DNA of 64,000 nt, taken from the NCBI GenBank assembly GCA_029556545.1, contig JAKQEQ010000073.1, positions 1 through 64,000 of the forward strand, given 5' to 3'. Shown here piece after piece: positions 1 to 9,267 of the stretch. The stretch is from Candidatus Hydrogenedentota bacterium. Lineage in GTDB: Bacteria; Hydrogenedentota; Hydrogenedentia; Hydrogenedentales; JAGMZX01. The notes beneath the pieces were generated by a model. It was not told the DNA's origin. It searched no databases and saw only the letters and a list, made by a program, of their open reading frames with translations. The first letter of the stretch is position 1; every line of letters starts with the position of its first letter. The translations under genes and the position numbers were made by a program.

Positions 1-975
1 CAGCTTCGTGCCGTCCGCCGACGACGCCACGGAATACCACCAGCGGTTGCTGTCCCTCGGGGTCCAGGTCGCGCCCGAGTCCGTCGAGGTGTAGATTTGG
101 CCATTCTCCGCACAGGCGACCAGCTTCGTGCCGTCCGCCGACGACGCCGCGCTACGCCAACTCTCACGTTCGTTCCCCAACGGTATCCAGGTCGCGCCCG
201 AGTCCGTCGAGGTGTAAATCTGGCCGCTCGAAACACAGGCGACCAGCTTCGTGCCGTCCGACGACGACGCCACGGACTGCCAGTAGCGGCCGCTGTCCCT
301 CGGGGTCCAGGTCGCACCCGAATCCGTCGAGGTGTAAATCTGGCCGCTCGAAACACAGGCGACCAGCTTCGTGCCGTCCGCCGACGACGCCACGGAACAC
401 CACCAGCGGTCGCTGTCCCTCGGGGTCCAGGTCGCGCCCGAGTCCGTCGAGGTGTAAATCTGGCCGTTGTTCACACAGGCGGCCAGCTTCGTCCCGTCCG
501 ACGACGATGCCACGGACTGCCAGGAGCGGTTGCTGTCCCTCGCGGTCCAGGTCGCGCCCGAGTCCGTCGAGGTGAAAATCTGGCCGTTGTACACACAGGC
601 GGCCAGCTTCGTCCCGTCCGACGACGACGCCACGGAATGCCAGGAGCGGTTGCTGTCCCTCGCGGTCCAGGTCGCGCCCGAGTCCGTCGAGGTGTAAATC
701 TGGCCGTTGTTCACACAGGCGGCCAGCTTTGTGCCGTCCGCCGACGACGCCACACCGCACCAGGAGCGGTTACTATCCCTCGGGGTCCAGGTCGCGCCCG
801 AGTCTGTCGAGGTGTAAATCTGGCCGCTTAAAACACAGGCGACCAGCTTCGTGCCGTCCGACGACGACGCCACGGACCACCAGGAGCGAACCTCCCCGCC
901 CGTCCTCCGCAAGGTCCAGGACGCGCCGAAATCGGCCGAGGTGTACAGTTTACTGGGCATACTACCGTCGCAGGC
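1..975 (-). repeat. 120-bp tandem repeat array coding 40-aa Asp-box units
   Basis: Eight consecutive units begin with the same CAGCTTCGTGCCGTCC-like stretch near 1, 121, 244, 364, 484, 604, 724 and 844, spaced 120 bp except one 123-bp unit (121-243) that is internally divergent. The array continues off the left edge; a degenerate unit follows near 976. The units at 484 and 604 differ at only a few bases, which points to recent duplication or gene conversion. All units are in frame in the minus-strand gene. Confidence 0.9.
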
Positions 976-2151
976 CAGGAGTTTCGAACCGTCCGACGAC
1001 GACGCGAAGGCGCTCCAGATGCCCGCCATTCCCCGGTCGGTCCAATAGATGCCGCCGAACCCGAGGGTCCCGATCTGCCCGGTGTCAATGGTCTGGCCCG
1101 CGCCTTGCCCTATCCGCCACCCGCCGGCGCCGTAGCCGCGCACGTACAGCGTGTCGCCGGCCGCCAGCGCCGCGGAGGGCGGCAAGGTGAAGCCGATCTC
1201 ACTGGCGCTGTTGGCGACGTACCCGTTGTTCGGGGCCATCTGCTGCGACGCGCCCGTCACCACGTTCCAGCCGAACCGCTGCACCTTGCTTCCGCCCCAG
1301 TACAGGTCGCCGCCGACGTTGTACAACCGGCCCGCCGTGGGACTGGGCGCGGCGGCCGGACCGACGCCGACGAAGCTGTTGTTCACCGTCAGCGAACCGG
1401 TCATCGTGTCGCCCGTCTTGGCCACGTACCGGGTGTCGGACTGCGATTTCGTATAGACGTCGGCGGCGTTGGCCTTCGCGGCGATCGCGGTATTCTGCGC
1501 CGCCTGCGATGTATCCACCTGCGTCTTGGTGTAGACGTCGGCGGCGTTGGCCTTCGCGGCGATCGCGGTATTCTGCGCCGCCTGCGACGTATCCACCTGC
1601 GCCTTCGTGTACACGTCCGCGAGATTGGCCTTGGCGTTCAACTGGCCCTGAATACCGGACGCGACGCCGTCGAGCGTGTTGAATTCCGTGTTGCTCACCT
1701 GGCCGCCCGCGATCGTGGGCGCGTTCACGTGCGTCACCGCCTGTGTTTGCAGCGCAAACGGCACGCTGCTGACCTTCACCCGGTTCGGAAAGACGTCGTT
1801 CGCGCCCAGCCCGTCCGGCGCCGCGTCGCTGTCCACGGCGACTTCGTACCATGCGCTCGCGCTGTTCAACACCGGCGTCGGCGGCACAATCACAAGGCTG
1901 AACAGCCCCTCATTGGACAATTCCGTCACACCGCCGAAATCCCCGCCCAGTTGCGCGCCGCCCGTCGGCGCGTCGAAGAAGCGCACCCGGTACTCGCGAT
2001 TGCCCGCCAGCGCCTTTCCCTGCGCATCGAGCAACTGCCCGCGAATGACCATTTCCGGCGGCGGCGCCGCGTCCGCCGCCAGGCACAGCAGCATGCCCGC
2101 CACGACGACGATTCCCACTGGAAGCCACCTGCACATCCCACGCTTTCTCAT
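1..2151 (-). CDS. Secreted BNR/Ycf48-like repeat protein, C-terminus beyond the window
   Basis: Open for 717 codons without a stop down to base 1, so the C-terminus lies outside the window. The ATG at 2151 follows a strong AGGAGGAAGG ribosome site. The N-terminus is a signal peptide (basic start, then a hydrophobic stretch ending in LCLAADAAP). Next comes a domain resembling the N-terminal part of phage-tail-like surface proteins, with two near-identical 27-residue units (ADVYTKxQVDTSQAAQ) likely to be coiled, then a DTRYVAKTGDTMTGSL segment typical of tail-fibre-like proteins. From about residue 380 on there are 40-residue repeats with the Asp-box core TSTDSGATWTPRDSNR and VASSxDGTKLVAC, as in BNR/sortilin/Ycf48 beta-propellers. 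Function is not assignable; a surface-exposed or secreted propeller is the best guess. Confidence 0.85.
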   Translation of the reverse strand, partial: MRKRGMCRWLPVGIVVVAGMLLCLAADAAPPPEMVIRGQLLDAQGKALAGNREYRVRFFDAPTGGAQLGGDFGGVTELSNEGLFSLVIVPPTPVLNSASAWYEVAVDSDAAPDGLGANDVFPNRVKVSSVPFALQTQAVTHVNAPTIAGGQVSNTEFNTLDGVASGIQGQLNAKANLADVYTKAQVDTSQAAQNTAIAAKANAADVYTKTQVDTSQAAQNTAIAAKANAADVYTKSQSDTRYVAKTGDTMTGSLTVNNSFVGVGPAAAPSPTAGRLYNVGGDLYWGGSKVQRFGWNVVTGASQQMAPNNGYVANSASEIGFTLPPSAALAAGDTLYVRGYGAGGWRIGQGAGQTIDTGQIGTLGFGGIYWTDRGMAGIWSAFASSSDGSKLLACDGSMPSKLYTSADFGASWTLRRTGGEVRSWWSVASSSDGTKLVACVLSGQIYTSTDSGATWTPRDSNRSWCGVASSADGTKLAACVNNGQIYTSTDSGATWTARDSNRSWHSVASSSDGTKLAACVYNGQIFTSTDSGATWTARDSNRSWQSVASSSDGTKLAACVNNGQIYTSTDSGATWTPRDSDRWWCSVASSADGTKLVACVSSGQIYTSTDSGATWTPRDSGRYWQSVASSSDGTKLVACVSSGQIYTSTDSGATWIPLGNERESWRSAASSADGTKLVACAENGQIYTSTDSGATWTPRDSNRWWYSVASSADGTKL

Positions 2152-2714
2152 AACGATCCTTCCTCCTTTCCTTGCCTCAGTTAAGGGCGTTCCGGTACTT
2201 GTTCGCCCCCGCGCCCCCGATCCTGACCGCAAAATTCCCACTACACCCCCAAGACACGGCCCGGAGTCCAGATTCTGGACGCTGATTACACCAGGCTCGC
2301 AGCGGCCCCGCGACGGACGCGACAGTCGCGCCATCGCGTTTCACCCCCGTTCTACCGTGCTTTTCTTTATGTCCCGCGCTGCTCAAACGTCCTCTCCCGT
2401 TCGGCTCGCCAAGTAGTAAAACGCAGGTTTCGTGCCAACTCTATTTTGCCGCCTCGAAAACCTTGATAAACGCTTACTGGACAATGGCTTACGAAAAATG
2501 GCCTGGAAAATGCCCCCGATCGGGCCCCGCGACAGGCCGCACGAGAGTCCAGATTCTGCACACGGTCTTGCCCCGTTTCTGGGCTGGCGGCATTCCCCCA
2601 AGAGGCCTCGCGGGAGGGCGTAGTCTCACGATGCTGGTGCTGACCGGTTGCTCGCGCCACGTCTCCTCACATGGCGAGGAGAAGACACGATGGTCGCGGA
2701 TGGCTTCCCGGCTC
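2152..2714. other. Intergenic region, no gene seen
   Basis: About 560 bases upstream of the repeat protein and downstream of the Na/Pi cotransporter gene. I see no credible ORF or RNA. It contains a perfect 15-bp palindrome GTCCAGATTCTGGAC at 2266-2280 and a near copy of it (GTCCAGATTCTGCAC) at 2547-2561. Promoters for the minus-strand repeat gene must lie here, but no clear -35/-10 pair is recognisable. Confidence 0.5.
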
Positions 2715-2730
2715 GCCGCCCGAGGGCGGC
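2715..2730 (-). terminator. Possible transcription-end hairpin after Na/Pi cotransporter
   Basis: GCCGCCC-GA-GGGCGGC forms a GC-only stem with 7-bp arms, beginning 16 bases past the stop codon of the cotransporter gene. There is no U-tract, so a classical intrinsic terminator is not certain; the loop would open to four bases in practice. Confidence 0.35.
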
Positions 2731-2746
2731 GGCGCGATCTGCGCGG

Positions 2747-5290
2747 TCAGGAGGCGGTGACCTTTGCGGCGCGCTCGGCGCGCTCGGCGATGTTGAGCAG
2801 GTGGTCGTTGACGCGTTCGAGGTGGGTCAACGCGTCGAGGTAGATGACTCCCGCCTGGATGTTGGAGACCCCTTCGTCCAGGCGCTTGACGTGGTCGTCC
2901 GTGGACTGCTTGATGAAGCGTTGAATCTCGCGCTGGGTGGCCTCGACGTCGGAAAGGTCGCGGGTTGCGCCGTCCTGGAGCAGCAGATACACGTTGTCGA
3001 ACTGCCGGTTGAGCATGGCGAGCACCGCGCGGACGCCGTCCAGCGCTTCGGGGGAGAGTTGGAGTTGCTGCTCGACGAGGATATGGCGGAGTTCGAGCAT
3101 TTCCTCCGCGTGGTCGCCGAGCCGCTCGGCGTCGTTGATCATGTGGATCAGCGCGGGCATGAGCTGGATTTCGATTTCGTTGAGGTCGTTCCGCGACAGT
3201 TCGACGAGGTACTCCGAGATTTCGCGCTGGAGACGATCGATGACTTTCTCCCGCTCGATTACGGACGCCTCGTATTGCGGCACGTTGTCGATGAGGAACT
3301 CGCAGCTTTCGTTGATGGATTTCTGCCCTTTCTGGATCATGTAATTCACCTCGCGGATCGCCTGCTGCAGCGCGATCGAGGGCGTCTGCAAGAGGCGCGG
3401 TTCCAGGTACCGCAGCACCGTGTCCCGGTCCGCGTCGGTAATCGGGATGATGGTCTCGCAGACGCGCGCCATGATCGCGACGAAGGGCAGGAAGAGCAGG
3501 CAATTCACGATGTTGAAGAGCGAGTGCGCGTTCGCGACGTGCCGCAGGATGTTCTCGGGGAACACCGCGAAGACCTGGCCGGGGGTGATGGCGTCGATCA
3601 GCCCGAGGAAGACGGGGCGGCCCTCCCACCACGGCAGAAAGAAGAGCAGGAACATGCACGCCGCGCCGAAGACGTTGAACAGCGTGTGCGCCAGGGCGGC
3701 GCGCCGGGCGTTCCGGTTCGCGCCGATGGCCGCGAGGTTCGCCGTGATCGTCGTGCCGATGTTGTCGCCGAGCACGAGCGGCACCGCGGTGTAGAAACTG
3801 ATGAGCCCCTGGCTCGCCAGCGCCATGACGAGACCCACCGTCGCGGAACTGGACTGGATCACGCACGTCATGACCGTGCCGATGAGGATGCAACTCAGCA
3901 CCGGTCCGACCTGCATGAACTCGCCGTCGGCCGGGGTGCAGTCGAAGAGTTGGAACCAGCTCACGAACTCGGGGCTGTAACGCAGCGGCCTGAGTATGCC
4001 GGACATGGTCATCATGCCGAGGAAGAGAAGACCGAATCCGAGGATGCTCTCGCCCAGCGACTTGATGTACGGGCGCTTGAAGAACATGACCAGCACGAAC
4101 CCCAGCGTGATCGCGGGATAGGACATTTCCTCGATATTGAAGGAAATGATCTGGGCCGTGACGGTCGTACCCACGTTCGCGCCGAAGATAACGCCAATCG
4201 CCTGTTGCAGCGTCATGATCCCCGCGTTCACAAAGCCGACCACCATGACCGTTGTCGCGCTTGAAGATTGGATAATCGCGGTCACGCCAACGCCCGCAAG
4301 CACGGCCATGACCCGGTTCTGCGTCATGAAGCCGAGCACCTGCTTGAGCCGGCGGTCCGCGAGGCGCTGGAGTCCCTCCGACATCATCTTCATGCCGAAT
4401 ATGAACACCGCGAGCGCGCCGAAGAGCACCAGGCCCAACTGGACCTTGTTCATGGCCATCGCCTCGAACTCGAAGGCCCGCGCCCGAAACCGCTCTTCGT
4501 CGTCGACGCCGTTCACCGGGTCCGCGGCCTTCGAGGGCCGCCCGTCCCTGATCTCGACAGACGCGAAGTACTGCTGCACGTGCTTGCCGAGCGTCCACGT
4601 GGTCAGCGCCCAACCGTCCGTGTCCGTCCGCTTCACCTGATGCCCGACGGACGCCCCCTGGCCGTGCCCCTCGACCCGAAAATACACCTCGACGCCCTCG
4701 ACCGGCGCGCCGTCCCGCCCCACGAGCCGTACGCCCAACTCGTCGATGGTCCCGCCGGTCCTGGTTTCGGGGCGGCTCTGGCGGCGCGCGACGCCCGCCG
4801 TCGCGCGAAACGTCGCCACCGGGATGTGGGGGTGGTCAGGCAGCGACGCGATGACCGTCACGTCGCCGGCGCGGCGACCAAGGCGCAGCCGTGCGCTGGC
4901 GGCCCCCGCCGAGTCCGTCACCGTGTCCAGCGTGGGCTGGAAATCCGCCTCCGCGTCTCCCGAACCTTCGAGCGGCGCCAACAGGCCGCCGTTGGCCGTC
5001 TCGACCCGGAATCGGACCCGCACGCCCGCCACCGGATGGCGCTCCCCCTTGCCGCCGAGCAAACCCGGCAGCACCGGACTCTCCACCACGACCCGAAGCG
5101 GTTTCTCCAGTTCCCGCTCATACATGCCGACCTGATTGTCGCCCGATGCGTGAGCGTCCAGGATCAACCGGTCCGGTTGCAGCCGTTCCTCGCCGCCGCG
5201 CCGCGCCCACCACAACCCGCCGACAAACAATAGGGTCAGCAGGGGCAGGCCGATGGCAAGGATTGTGCGCCTATTCGCTTTCATTGTCAC
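2747..5290 (-). CDS. Na/Pi cotransporter family protein with N-terminal Ig-like (Big-1) domains and C-terminal PhoU domain
   Basis: Sodium:phosphate symporter of the NptA/PNaS family in the inner membrane. Residues about 10-30 form an N-terminal membrane anchor. About 35-165 and 180-265 look like two Big-1/invasin-type Ig-like domains (PVAGVRVRFRVE, TDSAGAASARLRL; VEGVEVYFRVEG), which would lie outside the membrane. The transporter core follows with both signature repeats (AIIQSSSATT near 340, CVIQSSSATV near 475). The last 220 residues are a helical PhoU-like domain. The GTG at 5290 lies 7 bases after GAGGGTG; an ATG two codons later (5284) is an alternative. The Ig-like extension is unusual for this family, whose members usually start at the first core helix. 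Confidence 0.9.
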   Translation of the reverse strand: MTMKANRRTILAIGLPLLTLLFVGGLWWARRGGEERLQPDRLILDAHASGDNQVGMYERELEKPLRVVVESPVLPGLLGGKGERHPVAGVRVRFRVETANGGLLAPLEGSGDAEADFQPTLDTVTDSAGAASARLRLGRRAGDVTVIASLPDHPHIPVATFRATAGVARRQSRPETRTGGTIDELGVRLVGRDGAPVEGVEVYFRVEGHGQGASVGHQVKRTDTDGWALTTWTLGKHVQQYFASVEIRDGRPSKAADPVNGVDDEERFRARAFEFEAMAMNKVQLGLVLFGALAVFIFGMKMMSEGLQRLADRRLKQVLGFMTQNRVMAVLAGVGVTAIIQSSSATTVMVVGFVNAGIMTLQQAIGVIFGANVGTTVTAQIISFNIEEMSYPAITLGFVLVMFFKRPYIKSLGESILGFGLLFLGMMTMSGILRPLRYSPEFVSWFQLFDCTPADGEFMQVGPVLSCILIGTVMTCVIQSSSATVGLVMALASQGLISFYTAVPLVLGDNIGTTITANLAAIGANRNARRAALAHTLFNVFGAACMFLLFFLPWWEGRPVFLGLIDAITPGQVFAVFPENILRHVANAHSLFNIVNCLLFLPFVAIMARVCETIIPITDADRDTVLRYLEPRLLQTPSIALQQAIREVNYMIQKGQKSINESCEFLIDNVPQYEASVIEREKVIDRLQREISEYLVELSRNDLNEIEIQLMPALIHMINDAERLGDHAEEMLELRHILVEQQLQLSPEALDGVRAVLAMLNRQFDNVYLLLQDGATRDLSDVEATQREIQRFIKQSTDDHVKRLDEGVSNIQAGVIYLDALTHLERVNDHLLNIAERAERAAKVTAS

Positions 5291-5519
5291 CGTGTGTCAC
5301 CCTCAGACCGGCCCGTCCGCGTCGGGGATAGGCGAACGAGGCCAGGGGAGCGTGGCGCGGTCCGTCCCTCTTGCATAAGCTCCCCTCGTTCCGACGCACA
5401 GCCTAGCACGCAGGCGGTCCGTACATCAATTTTCCGCCGCGCGTAAAGTGCGCCAAATCCGCCTGACAACAGCCCAAAATCGATAGAATTTCGTTAGTAA
5501 TGTGCCGATTTTCGCCCCC

Positions 5520-5549
5520 TTCACTCACGTCCGGGCGGCGGGCTATAAT
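5520..5549 (+). promoter_or_regulatory. Sigma70-type promoter for threonine aldolase
   Basis: TTCACT (5520-5525), an 18-bp spacer and a perfect TATAAT (5544-5549), lying 52 bases before the ATG. The intergenic region 5291-5601 between the divergent cotransporter and aldolase genes shows no other clear element. Confidence 0.5.
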
Positions 5550-5601
5550 GGCGCGTCTTTTCAGACGCTTTCCGCTTATGACATGCCCGGGGAAGAACGT
5601 C

Positions 5602-6609
5602 ATGATCGATCTACGCAGCGATACCGTAACGCGACCATCGCCCGCCATGCGGGAGGCCATGGCCGCCGCGGAAGTGGGGGACGACGTCTACGGCGAGGAC
5701 CCCACCGTCAATCGCCTGGAAGCACGGAGCGCGGCCTTGTTCGGCAAGGAAGCCGCCGTGTTCCTGCCCACGGGCACCATGGCCAATCTGGCGGCCTTTC
5801 TCTCCCAGACACGGCCCGGCGACAGCGTGATCCTGAGCGAGGAGTCCCATCCGTTCCATTACGAGGCGGGAAACATGGCCATGTTCGCCGGACTAATGCC
5901 GATCACGGTTCCCGACCTGCTCGGCAAGATCACGCCCGCGCAAGTGGCTGAAAAGATTAACCTTATCGACGATCCCCATTACTCGCACACGACGCTCGTC
6001 AGCATCGAAAACACGACCAACCGCGGCGGCGGCGCCTGCTACACGCCCGAGGAAACGGCGGCGATTGCGGCCGTCTGCCGGTCCCACGGATTGAAGCTCC
6101 ATTGCGATGGCGCGCGCATCTTCAACGCCGCGGTCGCGCTCGACGTCGATCCCGTGGACTATGGCCGCCACTGCGACACGCTGTCTTTCTGCCTCTCGAA
6201 GGGACTCGGCGCGCCCGCCGGATCGCTGCTCGTGGGCGACCGGGAAACCGTGCACCGGGCGCGGCGTTTCCGCAAGATGCTGGGCGGCGGGATGCGCCAG
6301 GCGGGCATCCTGGCGGCGGCGGGGCTGTACGCCCTCGATCATCACATCCAGGAGCTGCACGAAGACCACCGACGCGCCCGCACGTTCCGCGAGGCGCTCG
6401 AAGCGGCGGGGTTCACGTTCTGCTTGCCTTCCCCGACGAATATACTGTACCTTTATGTCCAGAATGGCCTGGAGGCGGTTGCCGCGCTCGCGGACGCCGG
6501 GGTGCTCATGCTCGAACACGGCCCGATTCTCCGCGCGGTGTTGCACCGGGACATCGACGACAACGCGCTTGATCAGGCGGTGGATATCTGCAAGCGGGTG
6601 CTCGGCTGA
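5602..6609 (+). CDS. ltaE: Low-specificity L-threonine aldolase
   Basis: PLP enzyme that cleaves L-threonine/allo-threonine to glycine and acetaldehyde (beta-eliminating lyase fold, PF01212), cytoplasmic. 335 residues, the usual length. It opens with the family signature [20 protein letters not shown] and carries [15 protein letters not shown], the substrate/PLP-contact stretch PTGTMANL, and the Schiff-base lysine in [15 protein letters not shown] near residue 199. The ATG at 5602 is preceded by GGGGAAGA at good spacing; the upstream ATGs in frame lack this support. It is followed 85 bases later by another PLP enzyme, so the two may be co-transcribed. Confidence 0.93.
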   Translation: MIDLRSDTVTRPSPAMREAMAAAEVGDDVYGEDPTVNRLEARSAALFGKEAAVFLPTGTMANLAAFLSQTRPGDSVILSEESHPFHYEAGNMAMFAGLMPITVPDLLGKITPAQVAEKINLIDDPHYSHTTLVSIENTTNRGGGACYTPEETAAIAAVCRSHGLKLHCDGARIFNAAVALDVDPVDYGRHCDTLSFCLSKGLGAPAGSLLVGDRETVHRARRFRKMLGGGMRQAGILAAAGLYALDHHIQELHEDHRRARTFREALEAAGFTFCLPSPTNILYLYVQNGLEAVAALADAGVLMLEHGPILRAVLHRDIDDNALDQAVDICKRVLG

Positions 6610-6694
6610 TCGGCGGCGTGTGCATGGCCGCGGGCATAGGCGACCGCTCAAGACTGTTTCTTCGTGCATCGTTCCGGGAAAGAGGCACACGGCT

Positions 6695-8179
6695 TTGAAT
6701 ATCGAGACAAGAGACTTGCTTCGCGATCCGCTTTGGCGGGAAGAGGACCTCGGCTGGCCCATACCCGACGCGGTTCACGCCACCTCGATGGCCCTGCCAT
6801 TGTGGCGGCACGTCATCGGTTACGAGGAGAAAGACCCGGCGGTCCTGAACGCCCTCGCGTGCGGTTATCCCCGCTTCGTGTTTCACCCGTTCGTCCGGCG
6901 TCTTTTCGACGCGTGCGCACAACGCTATTGCCGCCCCGGCGAAACGGCCTTCGTCTTTCCGTCCGAGGCGGTCGCGACGCGCTGCCTGCGCTTCGTGCGC
7001 GCCAAGACGGGGGCGGAGGGGCGTATCGAGTCTTGCCGAGACTTCGGCGTGTTTGCGGTCCTCATCCCCGAGGCGGCCTTCGACGCCGCGAAGCGCTTCT
7101 GGCAGCACTTCGGCGAGATCGTCAGTTCGCGCCAGGCCGAGGCCATTCTCGAAGGCCGCGCGGCGCGGCCCTCGAACGCCAAAGCCGCGCTCCGGGCGCG
7201 CCTCGCTGAGTTCGCCGGCTTGCGCCGCGAGGACGTCTACTTCTACCCCTCCGGGATAGCCGCGCTGGCCGAGGCGCACCGTATGCTCCAGGCGTGCGCG
7301 CCGGGGCTGAAGAGCGTGCAGGTCGGCTTTCCCTACGTGGACGTGCTCAAGATTCAGACCGAAACCGAGCCTGGCGTGCATTTTTTCCCCAGCGCGGACG
7401 CGGATCACATCGGCGCGGTCGAGGCGCTGCTGGCCCGCGAGCGCGTGTCCGGCGTCATCTGCGAATTCGCGGGGAATCCCCTGCTCACGAGCGTGGACGT
7501 CATCCGGCTGTCCGAACTGCTGCGACGCCAGGGCGTGCCCTTCATCATCGATGAAACCCTCGGCACCTTCGTCAACGTGGACTTGCGCCCGTGCGCGGAC
7601 GCGCTTGTGACGAGCCTGACGAAGTACGTCGCGGGCGCGGGCGACGTGATGGGCGGGTCGCTAATCCTGAACGGCGCGTCGCCGTTTCACGGTGCGTTCG
7701 AGGTCTTCCTGCGCCGGGAACACGAGGACCTCCTGTGGGAGGAGGACGCCGCCGTCCTCGAAGGCTATTCCCGGAACTTCCCCGACCGCGTCACGGCAAT
7801 CAACCAAGGCGCCGAGCGCCTGGCGGACTTTCTGGCGGCGCACCCGAAGGTCGAGCGGCTCTACTACCCGAAATACACCACGCCGCGCCACTACGAGCAG
7901 GTGCACCGCCCCGGCGGCGGCTTCGGCGGCCTCATGTCGATTATTCTCAAGAACGCGCCCGAGGCCGCGCCGCGATTCTACGATGCCCTCCGCGTCAACA
8001 AGGGCCCCAGTCTGGGCACCAACTTCACGCTGGCGTGCCCCTACACCTTGCTCGCCCATTACGGCGAACTCGAACAAGTCGAGGCATTGGGCGTGTCGCG
8101 CAACCTCGTCCGCGTGTCCGTCGGCCTCGAACCACCCGAGGACCTCGTCACTCGATTCGAGGAAGCGCTTGGAAGGTAG
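6695..8179 (+). CDS. Cys/Met-metabolism PLP-dependent enzyme (cystathionine gamma-synthase family)
   Basis: Fold-type I PLP enzyme of PF01053. The C-terminal two-thirds matches the family: PSGIAALAEAHRM (PLP-phosphate region), FIIDETLGTF (Asp contacting the pyridine N), SLTKYVAGAGDVMGGS (PLP lysine near residue 309), and GFGGLMSIIL, NKGPSLGTNFTL and NLVRVSVGLEPPEDL near the end. The roughly 150-residue N-terminal extension before the core resembles the long fungal-type MetB/STR2-like branch rather than bacterial MetB (about 380 aa). No in-frame ATG fits the homology, so I choose the TTG at 6695, which follows AGAGG by nine bases. The exact reaction (gamma-synthase, gamma-lyase or sulfhydrylase) cannot be told from the sequence. 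Confidence 0.85.
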   Translation: MNIETRDLLRDPLWREEDLGWPIPDAVHATSMALPLWRHVIGYEEKDPAVLNALACGYPRFVFHPFVRRLFDACAQRYCRPGETAFVFPSEAVATRCLRFVRAKTGAEGRIESCRDFGVFAVLIPEAAFDAAKRFWQHFGEIVSSRQAEAILEGRAARPSNAKAALRARLAEFAGLRREDVYFYPSGIAALAEAHRMLQACAPGLKSVQVGFPYVDVLKIQTETEPGVHFFPSADADHIGAVEALLARERVSGVICEFAGNPLLTSVDVIRLSELLRRQGVPFIIDETLGTFVNVDLRPCADALVTSLTKYVAGAGDVMGGSLILNGASPFHGAFEVFLRREHEDLLWEEDAAVLEGYSRNFPDRVTAINQGAERLADFLAAHPKVERLYYPKYTTPRHYEQVHRPGGGFGGLMSIILKNAPEAAPRFYDALRVNKGPSLGTNFTLACPYTLLAHYGELEQVEALGVSRNLVRVSVGLEPPEDLVTRFEEALGR

Positions 8180-8327
8180 CGACTGATTGAGAGTCCGGGT
8201 AGCCGCGCGAGAAGACCTCAGCAGTTCAGTTCGTTGTAGCTTCTTGAATTCTTCCGAATCGATGCGCTGCGCGGCCCCGTTGGCGGCTTGTTTCGCACGG
8301 TCGCGGCGTCCCCGTGACGCCCTTCGC

Positions 8328-9152
8328 TCACCTTCCCGCGGTCGATCCGGTGCGGTAACCGGCGAGATCGAGCGTGGCGTGACGGTACCCGGCGCGGGTG
8401 AGGGCGTCGATAATCGCGCGGCGCGTCTCGCCGTCCAGGACCTTCGCGAAGTCCGCGGGGTCTATCTCGATGCGGCAGAGGTCGCCGTGGTGCCGCGCGC
8501 GGTACTGGCGGAAGCCCAGTAGCCGTAACGCGTCCTCGGCCTGTTCGACCTGGGACATGGCCTTCACGTCCACCCGATCGCCGACGGGAAACCGGGAAGA
8601 CAGGCACGCGAAACTGGGCTTGTCCCACGTGGGCAGACCGTGATGCTTGCTCAGGGCGCGAATGTCGTCCTTACGGAACCCGAGTTCCGCGAGCGGCGCG
8701 ACGACGCGGTGCTCGCGCGCGGCCTTCGCGCCGAGCCGCGTGGGATCGAGGCCGTCGTCCGCGTTTTCGCCATAGGCGAGCACCCGCAAGCCGTGTCCCT
8801 TCGCGAAGGCGTCCATCTTGGTAAAGAGTTCGCTCTTGCAGAAATAGCAGCGCCGCCCGTCGTTCTTCAGGTATTCCTCGTTGTCGAATTCCTGGGTTCC
8901 GATTAGCGTCAAGCGCCAGCCGCGCGCCTTCGCCAGGGCCAGCGCCTGGGCGACCTCGAACCGCGGAATGCTCGGCGAGTCGGCGAGCACCATGTGCGCT
9001 TTATCGCCGAGCGCCTCATGGGCCATGGCCGCGAGGTACGCCGAATCCACACCGCCGGAGTACGCGACCGCGATCGCGCCGTAATCGCGCAGACGCCGCT
9101 TGAGCGCATCTTCCTTCGCGATCAGGTTCTCCGAGATAGTATCAACCGCCAT
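8328..9152 (-). CDS. larE: ATP-dependent sacrificial sulfur transferase LarE
   Basis: LarE adenylates a pyridinium carboxylate and transfers sulfur during synthesis of the nickel-pincer nucleotide cofactor of lactate racemase. A PP-loop SGGVDSA motif lies near residue 35, followed by GRRCYFCKSELF and the PSFACLSSRFP stretch containing the conserved cysteine region of the family. About 274 residues from the ATG at 9152 (preceded by GAGGAA); a GTG at 9188 would add 12 residues but has no ribosome site. larB, larC and larA are not in the window, so the target enzyme is unknown; LarE-like proteins also occur without racemase. Confidence 0.88.
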   Translation of the reverse strand: MAVDTISENLIAKEDALKRRLRDYGAIAVAYSGGVDSAYLAAMAHEALGDKAHMVLADSPSIPRFEVAQALALAKARGWRLTLIGTQEFDNEEYLKNDGRRCYFCKSELFTKMDAFAKGHGLRVLAYGENADDGLDPTRLGAKAAREHRVVAPLAELGFRKDDIRALSKHHGLPTWDKPSFACLSSRFPVGDRVDVKAMSQVEQAEDALRLLGFRQYRARHHGDLCRIEIDPADFAKVLDGETRRAIIDALTRAGYRHATLDLAGYRTGSTAGR

Positions 9153-9240
9153 CAGGCTCAATTCCTCGACTGATAAGTCTCTTGTCACGGAACGCGCGCC
9201 GCCGCGCCCAGCATTCCCGGTACCCTACTCCCGGTCTTCC

Positions 9241-9266
9241 TCGTGCTCGTGCTCGTGCTCGTAATC
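9241..9266. repeat. Short CTCGTG/CTCGTAATCG low-complexity tract
   Basis: Four TCGTGC/TCGTAA hexamers lie directly after the stop codon of mtaB. The same motif recurs in a longer tract on the other side of mtaB (10627-10691), so the gene is bracketed by copies of one simple-sequence family. Confidence 0.7.
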
Positions 9267-9267
9267 G

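Noticed and set aside
97-831. A 244-codon plus-strand ORF and two other frames across the tandem repeats
   Set aside because: The 120-bp period keeps several frames open at once. Only the minus frame from 2151 yields Asp-box sequence, a signal peptide and a ribosome site.
1-975. CRISPR-like array
   Set aside because: Repeats are contiguous, 120 bp long, coding and without unique spacers; no cas genes.
2300-2330. Possible sigma54-like element (GGCGCGACTGTCGC on the minus strand) upstream of the repeat protein
   Set aside because: The GG-N10-GC spacing fits but the -12 region is TCGC rather than TTGC, no activator sites are near, and it lies about 170 bases from the start codon; chance match is likely in GC-rich DNA.
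2648-5233. Long plus-strand ORFs opposite the Na/Pi cotransporter
   Set aside because: Asp/Glu/His/Arg-rich shadow translations of a gene with clear transporter motifs on the other strand.
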